Assembly: GCF_003576645.1 (NCBI RefSeq)
Contig: NC_044918.1
Location: forward strand, 21,631,468 to 21,695,467
Length of the DNA: 64,000 nt
Direction: 5' to 3'
Source: Ipomoea triloba
Taxonomy: Eukaryota; Streptophyta; Magnoliopsida; Solanales; Convolvulaceae
In this document: piece by piece, positions 23,397-32,853 of the stretch
Layout: each line of letters starts with the position of its first letter
Position numbering within the stretch: the stretch's first letter is position 1
Program-made: the position numbers and the translations under genes
The notes under the pieces: generated by a model
What the model was told of the DNA's origin: nothing
The model's database searches: none
What the model saw: the letters and a program-made list of their open reading frames with translations, nothing else

Positions 23397-23447
23397 TATT
23401 TTTAATTTATATTTAATACTAATATATTTTACATGTAATACTTTTAT

Positions 23448-23605
23448 TATTTTTTTTGAGTACTATTGACTCTGTTACAATGTAGTATCTGTTTATAGCT
23501 ACTTTTTCAACCAAATGAAGCATAAAGAGCCAATATTGCCTTCACTGAGGCTCAAACTCACCCCTTTCAATGTGGGGGTGCAACCGGGTGCCACTAGAAA
23601 ATTAA
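23448..23605 (-). mobile_element. tRNA-derived SINE, family 1, copy b
   Basis: The minus strand reads CTAGTGGCACCCGGTTGCAC (A-box region), then GTGAGTTTGAGCCTCAGTG (B-box region), then the conserved 3' end CATTGTAACAGAGTCAATAG and an A-tail. Confidence 0.65.
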
Positions 23606-24084
23606 TATTTATGTAAAGAAAATTAATTATATTAATTAATGCTTGTAATAAATGTAGTATAAATTAGTTATATATACAATGTTTGTGAATGACTTAAATA
23701 AGTATATTAATTATACAAAAATGTTTGACAAGTGTCTTTAGCATAGTTGTTTCAATAGTATTCGATTAAATGAAAGGTTAAGTGTTTGATTATTGTAATG
23801 AATTGAACAATGCTTTAAATACTAGTACAAATCCCAATTACACAAAATAAATTTAAATGAAATAAATGAAGTAATTTCTTATAAAAATGTGATTATAATA
23901 ATATTATTATAATATTGTTATCATTACTATACAATAATTTCATTTTAATATAATAAAAAGAAAACTAGGGTTTAGTTCCGACAATAATTTTTCTTTTAGG
24001 GAAGTGATTTTACCTTTTTTTTTTCTTTTCTTTCTAAACTAACCTTTTTTTTTTTTTGTTTTTTTTTTTTTTGTAGTCTAGGGT

Positions 24085-24965
24085 TTCCACCGTTGGACAC
24101 AGTGACTAATCTCCTTGTTAAAATGTAGGCATCTCTATTGGGTGGGGTAGCTGGCATAAAGATTTAAGATTGCTCTATACCCAAATCTAAGTCGCACCGA
24201 CCGTATATTTACATATGCATTCTTAAAAATATAGTTGTGCAAACCCTTCCCTTTATACGGGAGGTGGTGGGTTCGAGCCTCAGTGGAGGCAATACTAACT
24301 CTTGTGTTTCAACAGGTTGAGAAAATAGTACGTTATGAACAGATACTGCATTGTAATAGAGTTAGTAGTATTCAAAAAAAAAAAAATACAGTTGTGCAAC
24401 CTAGTGGTGTGAGTTGTGCAATTTGTTATTGTGAATTGTGCAACCTCTATGTGTGGGTTGTGCAACATATTTCAATTTTATTTGTTCTCTGTCTAGTTGA
24501 GGCAATGTAAGATTACAAGATTAGTTATGTTAGTTGAGCAACCCAGTGGTGTGAGTTGTGCAATCCTTTGTTGTGAATTGTGCAATCTGTGTGTGTGGAT
24601 TGTGTAATGGATTTCGATTTTATTTGTTTACCGCGCAACTAGTGGCAAGATCACAAGGATCGGTTGTGTTAGTTTTGCAACCCAGTGATGTGAGTTATGC
24701 AAGCTGTTGTTATGGATTGTGCATGTCATTTATGTGGGTTGTGCAACATAATATTTATTTTATTTGTTTTCCCTCCAACTGGTGGCAAGATCACGGTTCA
24801 TTTCATCAAGTTCAATAGACCCTTGGGTCCAACGACACTACTCAACGAGTTTATTGAACTTGTTGAGGAGCTTATGCTCGCATTGTTGGTTGTGCAACTT
24901 GTTGCGCTGTGGTGTGTAACTCGTTGTTATGTGTTGTACAACATATTTTTGAGATTAATTATTGA
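24085..24965 (+). repeat. Word-repeat region built on GTTGTGCAAC
   Basis: The words GTTGTGCAAC, GTGAGTTGTGCAA and GGGTTGTGCAACAT recur at irregular spacing, in a larger ~130-bp period (near 24400, 24535, 24670). The style is like the interiors of the P-family elements, but no matching termini were found. A SINE interrupts it at 24243. Confidence 0.55.
24243..24383 (+). mobile_element. tRNA-derived SINE, family 1, copy c (5'-truncated)
   Basis: It contains the B box GGGTTCGAGCCTCAGTGG and the 3' end TTGTAATAGAGTTAGTAG plus an A-tail. It is flanked by a duplication of AAATAYAGTTGTGCAA (24227-24242 and 24384-24399, one mismatch), so it inserted into the word-repeat region. Confidence 0.75.
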
Positions 24966-25759
24966 GCTCCTAATTTACTAATTTGCTCTTAGTTAGTTAT
25001 TAAGTTGAAAATCAGCCACAGATTTGGGATCAAGATCTGGCTATTGATCATGCAAAATCTATAGTCAATATTAGTGCATTGTTCTCATATGGAGACTAGT
25101 TCTCATGTGATCATGCCCATATATGCGAGCTCGTGCACACATACACACATATAAGCATGCATACTAATGGGTATTTTTTGTATTATAATGCAAAAGCTAT
25201 TCCCGAGTGTTTGGGAATAGCTAATACCAATGTCCCCCTAGGAATAACTGTCCCTGCAAAGGGATCGGAATAGCCCATTCCCATGAATAAAATGTCAAAA
25301 CAAACAATAAAATAGGTTTATTTCAAGGAATGGTATTCCATTCCCGACCTATTCAATTATTCAAACATGCTATAAAAGTTACTAATTTTCACATTGGTTT
25401 TAAAAGTTATTATGTGAGTTTGGTAACGAGAACAGAATTAAGAAGAAAAAATTGTAATTCTATGTGATGAATACAGTAGGAATTCAAAATTTATTATTTG
25501 GTAAGTTGGAATAAAATTACTAGGAATTTAATTATCTGTTTAGAAATACGTAAAATATTTGTTAGAAAATAATTTTTGAAAAATGATTCATTTTTTTGGA
25601 CAATATTTTTTTACTTTCTTGTGTTGGCTAAAAATAAAAAATAGTTTTTTATTTTCTCTATTTGAATGAAAGCTAGAAATTATATATTTTTTGTTTGATT
25701 CATTTTTTAAATACATGAACATAAATATTTTTACTTTCATTTTTTTTAGACTACTCCCT

Positions 25760-26120
25760 TGGCGTAATAGGATATGAGTCATCATTCTGTATCACATTCG
25801 CAACTTCCTGCTACATCTTCAACTTAGGACTGCCTCTTTTCATATGTGCCCAAATTCCTTGCACTTGTACCACTAAATTTTCTTGTTATTTATGGACTTA
25901 GACCTAGAATCTCTTTCCCCAGAATTATCATTCCCTTGCTTCCTCTGCAATATTGACTCCTCTTATTATGCAAACTTCACCCACAGAGCCCTCCCTCGTA
26001 TTTTGCATACACGGTTTATGAGCCAGCAAGGTTACAGATCGAGAATCAGAGATCTCATTGAATTTAATCGTGACTTTCCCATACGTAAGAGTAGTCACTA
26101 GATGTTTAAAGAAAGAAACA
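25760..26120 (-). pseudogene. Ty1/copia gag zinc-knuckle relic
   Basis: Minus-strand pieces read LTYGKVTIKFNEI, then a region rich in Glu/Arg, then KEFGHI and (after a frameshift) KRGSPKLKM, then ANVIQNDDS. This is the order seen in copia gag: LxYGKxxxxFEE, the CCHC knuckle CxxxGHIKRDCPKLK, then ANVVQNDDS. The cysteines are lost and stops intervene. No other parts of the element are seen. Confidence 0.55.
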
Positions 26121-26900
26121 ACAAAAAAAAAAACCCAAATCAAATTAAGTAACTTTTATTATATTTTAATTATTACCGCAAAGAAGAAAAGTGTTGAAAA
26201 ATGATTAGAACAAATTGACACGAATTTTATATTTTTATACTAATTTAATTGTTATAATAATAATAATAATAATATAAAAACAAATTTTACATTATCGTTG
26301 TTGTTTTTTTTTTTATTTATTAAAATGTTAAAAATATTTTGCAATGAGTAAATTAAGAATAATAAATTGTTAACGAAATATTCCGTTACTAAAGTTTGAA
26401 CATAAATGGAAAAGTAAAAAAGTAAAAGAATGTAACTTTAAAATGCCTTATCATTATACAAAAAATAAATTAAAATGTATAAAACTATAAATTATTGATT
26501 CACATTATTACATCAACATAATTTTTATTTTCGTTATAATTTATAAGTAGATGACCGAATGAGTACATCGAGACTGACTGACTAAGTGAGCTGATGTATT
26601 AAAATTTTGTGTGTGAAATTATTGACGCAAAGGAGCGGGATTGGATGTTACTATTATTTTTATATGGCTGTTGCTATTTGTACCACCTTGGGTGCAAATA
26701 ACCTTGAAATTCGAAAAAGGTTACAAATTTTAATAACTTTATAGGTGGTGTAAATAGCAATTAGGGTGTAAATATGGCTATTTACACCATCATAGTCAAA
26801 TGTAATTAATTACGCAAAAAATTATGTGTTGGAATTAGGGTTTTCAAGAAAAAAGGTATTGGAATTATAAATATTATTTAAACTAAATTAAATTAAATAA

Positions 26901-27056
26901 GCCAAAGACCTTGTGGTCAAGCAGCACTCGATGTACACTCCCATATGGAAGGGATTGGGTTCGAGCCTCAGTGGAGGCATCTGTTGGCCCACTACCTTCA
27001 GTAGGTTGAGAAAGTAGTTATTATACTACATTATAACAGAGTCGGTAGAACTCAAA
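26901..27056 (+). mobile_element. tRNA-derived SINE, family 1, copy d (near full length)
   Basis: It starts GCCAAAGACCTTGTGGTC (A-box region), has the B box GGGTTCGAGCCTC, and ends ATAACAGAGTCGGTAGAACTC plus a short A-tail. A perfect 11-bp target duplication AAATTAAATAA lies at 26890-26900 and 27057-27067. It is the best copy here for defining the family. Confidence 0.85.
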
Positions 27057-27509
27057 AAATTAAATAAAAATAGTTTTTTTTTCAATTTTTTATTTTTAAA
27101 ATTTTAAATAGTTATTTAATTTAATTTAATTAAAATAGTTACAATGAGCATGTACACTCTAGTTGTACTCATGAGAATGTTATATTGGATTGAAATGGAA
27201 TGAAATTTTCTTTTTATATTTTATTGTGATGTTAATGTGTTTTTATCATTTTTAGCGATTCAAAATTAATTTATTATATTATTATAATAAGGTAAAATAA
27301 TGCATACAAAAAATTTGAGTTATAAAGAATATTAGAATAACAAAAAATTATCATGAAAATTTATTAAACATTAGATACTACAGAAAATAATTACAAATTA
27401 TTATAAACAAAATTATTATACTATCACAATTTAAAATAATAATAAATAATAAATATTTTAAATATAAAACATAATGTTTGACTAACTTTAATGAAGGTGA
27501 TGTAAATAG

Positions 27510-27925
27510 CAAGTTTTATGAGTTAATTACCGATTTGGTTCCTCGACTATTGGGATTTCACCACTTTGGTCCTCGACAATTTTTCTTGCCCAATTAAGTC
27601 CTCAACTTTGAAAAAATTAACCAATTTGGTCCTCCGTTTATTTTACCATATGATATCCGTTAAATCGGGACCAAATTGGTAATTTTCACTTTAGTCAAGG
27701 GACCATTTCAGTCAAAATTAATTACCGAAATGGTCCATTGACTATAGCAAAATTACCAATTTGGTCCTGATTTAACGGCTGTTTAACACCAAAATAAACG
27801 GAGAACCAAATTGGTTAATTTTTTCAAAGTTGAGGACTTAATTGAGCAAGAAAAATTGTCGAGGACCAAAGTGGTGAAATCCCAATAGTCGAGGGACCAA
27901 ATCGGTAATTAACTCCAAATTTTAT
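27510..27925. mobile_element. MULE-like fold-back element
   Basis: The element is 27520-27915, with target duplications CAAGTTTTAT and CAAATTTTAT (9 of 10 match). The ends are GAGTTAATTACCGATTTGGT and its complement ACCAAATCGGTAATTAACTC. The complementary arms extend about 150 bp, so almost the whole element can fold into one hairpin. Confidence 0.85.
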
Positions 27926-28212
27926 TAAAAAATGGTGTAAATAGAATTTAAAGTGGTACAAATAGAATTACCCTTTTAATATTTTTATGTTTTAATGTAT
28001 GCTCTGGACAAGCCATTCGATATTTTAGTCTAGCTCCAACATGAAACAGTTGAGAACTATTAATTGCTTCAACTATTAATTGCTCCAACTATTAATTGCT
28101 CCAACTTTAATATCCAGAAAAGATATGGCACTGTAGGTATATAGTTGATGTGTTCACATGTGCTTATAACTATTGTTGTGACTTGTCAAAAGCTAAATAG
28201 CTTGTGTTTTGT

Positions 28213-28334
28213 GTTTTTGTTTTGAATACTACTAACTCTATTACAATACAGTATCTGTCCACTGAGGCTTGAACCTACCACCTCCCATATAAAAGGAAGG
28301 GTTTGATACAACTGGACCACAAGGTCCTTGGCCA
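28213..28334 (-). mobile_element. tRNA-derived SINE, family 1, copy e
   Basis: The minus strand starts GGCCAAGGACCTTGTGGTCC and has AGGTTCAAGCCTCAGTGG and a 3' end TTGTAATAGAGTTAGTAG before an A-rich tail. Confidence 0.65.
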
Positions 28335-28399
28335 AATTGATAGTATGTAATGACTTTTTTATATGAGAAGTCATGCGTTTGAGTCTTAAGGGAGCCAAA

Positions 28400-29956
28400 T
28401 TGATATTAAACTTGTTGCATTTTTCCTTTTCAATTTTAAGGATATCTTTTCTTGTAATTTAATTAATTGGTCTATGTTCTTCTCTAATCCACTTCTATTT
28501 TGAGTTTTATTACTTGGAGTCCCAATCTTTATTTCCTCACTCGCTCTTACTCTATGATGTGGTAAGATCATCTTCAAAGGGCGCGTCATTGCGCTATAAA
28601 TTTCATGCATCATGAATATGGCACTGCACTGTTCATCTCCATCATTTTAGTGTGGTATTTTTCTTCTCATTTTGCCTCTTGCTTTTATTTCTAATTCTTT
28701 TTATGTCCTTGATTTAGTTTTAATGTATTTGTATATTTTTTTAAATTTTTAAATATTTATATTATTAAAATTAAATTATATCATTTGAAAAATCTCATCA
28801 AAACAATTAAAACAAGACTGATATTGAACATAGATTAATTAAAAATGAAACTACATAAAGCATGATTTTAACAAAATTAAAGCAAATTTAATCTAAAATT
28901 ACTTTAAACATACTTAAATTTAATAATCTTCAAATTACATGTAATGGATGTTCTATGATTTATTATTGTGGAATAAAATAATATTTACATTATAATTATA
29001 TTTTATGTTACAATATTTAAAGTTATAATACAAAATCTTAATTTATGAGAAACGAATTATTTTAGTGAAGAAATAAAATTTGATACAGAATTTGGTGTAA
29101 TGTGTTGGAGATGAAAAAATTTAGTGTAAAAATATGCTAAGAATATTCTTTTTGGTGTAAAATTTGATGCACATGATTAGAGATACTTTAATAGATGATA
29201 AATTATCTTGATCACGTGGATCACAAAGAAAATAGGAATCTTAAAATTTTGATTAAAAAAATAAAAGATATGAAATAGAACGTAGGAATCCAAATAATAT
29301 TTGCCTTCTCTTTTTGATTGCTATGGGACATAATAATTGAGACATGCAGATTGATGGGAAATGACAGTGAAGAGCACTAAATGAAATTATTGGGAACCTC
29401 ATTCTCCCATCACTTCCATGCAAACGAGTTCCGACATAAGTATGTAAACACTCAAGTTCAGTCCCCTCATAATTGGAGTGGAAAAAAACAGAGTTTGTAG
29501 TAAAATAATCTTTTATTTTGTATATATAAGTGTTAAGTATACTTGTCGGTTTGAGTCGGTTAATTATAGTTAATTCGAGTTTTGTTGGTTTGAATCCGAG
29601 CTTTATTGATTTGAGTTGGTCAATAATAATTAATCTAGACTAGTTTACTTATTTGTAGTCCTTTACGGACTAAAGTCACAAAGTGAGTAGTGAAGATTTA
29701 CTTAATACATACTCTCTGCTAGTGACTATGAATTTTCATCGTCACCATAAAAAAATAAATGGAGGCTAATTCATTTGATCAATCAACTATCTTTTCCAAA
29801 TTGTATATCATGTATATTGTGTCATTTGATCAATCAGCCATCTTTCAACCCAAAAAAACTAATGCTCCCACTATTAGAGTTTAATCTTGTGACTATTCAA
29901 GTCATCATCACATTATATAGTAATTGATTGTATTATTGTATATAATTCTTTTGTAC
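28400..29956. other. Spacer shared by both duplication units
   Basis: AT-rich, with no gene supported. Blocks at 28420-28520, 29195-29240, 29370-29440 and 29540-29950 are recognisable at 40690-40810, 40815-40860, 41000-41060 and 41340-41750 in unit 2. Confidence 0.6.
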
Positions 29957-29959
29957 TTA

Positions 29960-30314
29960 GAGCATCACCATCTGTGTATCAAGAAGGGATATTGTCAGTA
30001 TTATTGCCATGGTGTCAAGAGAGAGGGAAGGAGAGAGATGGAGAAAAACACTCCTGCAAAATAAGGGTTCATAGTACAAATGGGTTAGACTTTTTTTTTT
30101 TTTTTTTTTTTAAGAAACGCGCACAGCAGTTGCCCATGCGGGCGCGTGCACTGCATGCTCCCGCATGTGCGTGACAGGCACACAGCTTTTTGATTTTTTT
30201 TTAAAATTATATTTGTTTTGTTTTATTATTCTTCCCACCTCATTTTCTCATTCCTAATCACACCTACGAAAACTTCTCAATTATCGCGAAAAAACTTCAC
30301 TGATAAAGATGCTC
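29960..30314. mobile_element. Tourist-like (PIF/Harbinger) MITE
   Basis: The ends are GAGCATCACCATC and the shorter complement GATGCTC, with TTA duplicated at 29957-29959 and 30315-30317. The corresponding unit 2 sequence near 41760 (TACTTGATTATCACATG) lacks the element. It includes a poly-T run and a GC-rich GCATGCGGGCGC-type core. Confidence 0.7.
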
Positions 30315-30500
30315 TTAGTATCACATGTTGTATTGATAAACTCGTGATTGAATTGACACCTACAATATCTTACAAGTAGTCAACAAACATAAATGATTTT
30401 TCTTAATGATATGATAATAATGACAAGTTGAAAGCTAAGTAAATGTCATTAAATGATCGATTAACACTATTTTTTTTCTACGTCAATATAACTCTAGTAA

Positions 30501-31049
30501 CGCAAATTATATCGTGGACCGTGGTCCACAATGCATTGTGGACCGCGCATCAAAACGACGTCGTTTTGATTAATGAAAACAGACAGATGAATTCGCGCCA
30601 CTCACTTTCAGTTTATATACACTACAGTTACATTTCAACACAACTACAGTTACATTTTTACATAACTACAATTTCATTCGATAATATAAAAACACAAATG
30701 TGAAACTACTATTCAGTATCAGTTCATATACACTGCAGTTACATTTCAACACAACTACAGTTACATTTCGATATAACTACAGTTTCATTCGATAATATAA
30801 AACACAAATGTGAAACTGTTATTCAGTAACAGTTTATATACACTGCAGTTACATTTCAACACAACTATAGTTACATTTCGATATAACTACAGTTTCATTC
30901 GATAATATCAAAACAAATGTAAGGCAGTATCTTTTGAGATGAACTGTAGTGTTAATTACGAGCTCCGTCTCCCACTTACTGAAACGACGTCGTTTTGGGA
31001 CCACGGTCCACAATGCATTGTGGACCGCGGTCCACGATATAAGGACTGC
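30501..31049. mobile_element. hAT-like nested-palindrome family element (copy P3), with empty site in unit 2
   Basis: The left terminus is CGCAAATTATATCGTGG; the right terminus read inwards is GCAGTCCTTATATCGTGG. Palindromes GTGGACCGTGGTCCAC and CCGCGGTCCAC surround the central AATGCATT at both ends. AAACGACGTCGTTTT occurs at both sides of the interior. The interior is about three units of roughly 110 bp built from ACTACAGTTACATTTC words. The right flank TCATGGAA equals the empty site in unit 2 (41913-41920); the left flank TCTAGTAA has diverged. Confidence 0.85.
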
Positions 31050-31368
31050 TCATGGAATGGCAGCATTTCCGCATTGTATTCATAAAAGATCTTTGTAAAA
31101 ACAACCTTATAAGTTCTCACTATGGATGCATTCTCACATGCAATTGATGCCGCAGGGAAGTTACATCAACATAACTTTTAATTTCTTTAATTTTATTTAA
31201 ATAAAGAAAAAGTATTTTAAAAATATTTAAATATTTTATGTGGCATCTATGTATATTTAAATTTTTTTGATAATCCAAGTTTTTCAACGTTGTCAGACAA
31301 TATCTTAAACCACATGAACTCGACCCAAGCCCATGAAAGAGTAAATCGAGTCAATTTAATTTCGAGAT

Positions 31369-31656
31369 TAAAAACCAAGGTCCTTAATCAGGTGAGAACT
31401 AGTCCTAGGTGAGAACGTAAGGACAAATCCAAACCATTGATCTAGTAGATCAAACAGTTGAAATACACAAAATTTTGTAATATTTATGAAAATGATCCCG
31501 CTCATTTTAAAAGTTTATAATATTTATGAAAATGACCCCGCTCATTTTTTTACTTGATTTCTCATCCGTCAAATCTTGCAGATCAATGGTTTGGATTTGT
31601 CATCACGTTCTCACTTGGGGGCATAGTTCTCATATGATTAGGATTCTAAAAACCAA
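31369..31656. mobile_element. MULE-like MITE specific to unit 2
   Basis: The element is 31379-31646, with a perfect 10-bp target duplication TAAAAACCAA. The ends are GGTCCTTAATCAGGTGAGAAC and, read inwards from the right, GAATCCTAATCATATGAGAAC. The homologous unit 1 site (about 11134-11143) is empty. A shared inner piece, TATTTATGAAAATGAYCCCG, occurs twice. Confidence 0.8.
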
Positions 31657-31828
31657 ACTATACACTTTTGTGCACAAAGAGCTCATCCCAAATCCAAACC
31701 CTCATTGTTTATGGCAAGGATTGAACTCCACTTTGTTGCTCGAAACGAGTTTCAAGTGAGACTTCTTAGTTAGAAGTTTGAATTATTTTTAAAATGACAT
31801 TATTATTTACAGTTATAATCAAATTTTG

Positions 31829-31987
31829 AGCTCTCTTTGTGGGGAGGAATTCCGGGAGAATCCGGGTTCGATTCTCACAAGTGACGATTCCCCCTGGGCC
31901 AGCTCCCGTGCCTCCCGGAGCGAACGTGGGTGGACTTGGACCGTTAAACGGATACAGAAAGACCCCGTGAATTTACCAAAAAAAAAA
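31829..31987 (+). mobile_element. tRNA-derived SINE, family 2, copy b (5'-truncated)
   Basis: It starts within the A/B-box region (CTCTTTGTGGGGAGGAATTC), has CGGGTTCGATTCTCACAAG, and ends GTGAATTTACC plus an A-tail. An 11-bp target duplication ATCAAATTTTG lies at 31818-31828 and 31988-31998. It matches copy a at 10864-11022. Confidence 0.8.
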
Positions 31988-31998
31988 ATCAAATTTTG

Positions 31999-32853
31999 TG
32001 CTTTTTTTTTTTTTTTAAATAAATGGAAGATAACCACTATAATGAATGATTTCTTGACCTTATTAATGTGTAACGAGTTCTTTAAAAAATGTTATTGTGA
32101 AAATGCATTTCTATTATCAATCAAGCTAATAAAATGTTCTCATGAGGTATAGGATATATGGTGGTGTAAAGAAAACATAGAAATGTCTTTTAGATGCATG
32201 TCCTTAATATGCAATATAATTTGATCCATGATATAATTATTGTACAATTTTATAGTTTGTATGCTTTCATGATGGTGACGGATTATATATGTGAGGATGG
32301 GAGGATATTTTATTGAATTGAATACCTTCAAAATTTTAAATTAATAAAAATTTTAATCAAATATAAACTCATAAAAATTTTAATCTAATACAAGCCCGAG
32401 TTCAATATAATAATATTTCGTAATACTTTGAGTGACGAGTCCTTATTTATGCGACGGATCAGGTCATGATATAAATGTCGTTGGAAAATATAACATATGC
32501 GAAAGATTGGAGACGGCAAATACAATTCATAGCACCAAAATTATACACACAAATATCACAAGATAATGACTTTTACTTCTCTGCACCACTACACAGGAGG
32601 AATGATGAATCCAAGCTACATTATATTTTTGGTTCACCAACCCTCCACAAAAAGCCGCCTTCATGTTCTAACTTCAATTCTAGTTACTTTACCATAGCAC
32701 ATCATACGATCAAGAACAAGATCTATCCCAATCCCATCACTTCGCCGCCCTTGATTCTTTGAAAACCCATACGTTTAAAACCATTTTCCAATTTTATATA
32801 TGTATCTTCTCATTCTTGTGCTCTTGTTGGATGAATTGAAGCTGAAATTAAAG
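31999..32853. other. Spacer downstream of ABCC copy B
   Basis: AT-rich up to about 32440. A 95-codon plus-strand frame at 32475-32762 is less AT-rich but unrecognised. The 3' UTR of copy B should lie near 32800-32853, where similarity to unit 1 resumes (TATCTTCTCATTCTTGTG). Confidence 0.45.

Larger units (their letters stand above)
26667..27977. mobile_element. TIR element specific to unit 1, carrying nested SINE and fold-back insertions
   Basis: The left end GCTGTTGCTATTTGTACCAC and the complement of the right end, GGGTAATTCTATTTGTACCAC, share CTATTTGTACCAC. Further CTATTTACACC copies lie inside. The block is missing from the corresponding place in unit 2 (about 40435). Exact ends and target duplication are uncertain. 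Confidence 0.45.
10694..31077. repeat. Tandem segmental duplication, unit 1 (carries ABCC copy A)
   Basis: It is collinear with 31078-41940. Matching blocks include 10694-10860 with 31078-31250, the whole ABCC gene, the promoter (19740-20130 with 38940-39395) and the downstream spacer (26240-31077 with 39990-41940). The left edge is TTGA|ATTCATAAAAG. The unit is longer than unit 2 because it holds more transposon insertions. Confidence 0.85.

Noticed and set aside
26901..27000. tRNA genes at the A-box and B-box motifs
   Set aside because: The motifs belong to SINEs with A-tails and target duplications; no anticodon arm or acceptor stem can be drawn.
32475..32762. 95-codon gene downstream of ABCC copy B
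   Set aside because: Unrecognised, not present in unit 1, and composition is not distinctive enough to call a gene.
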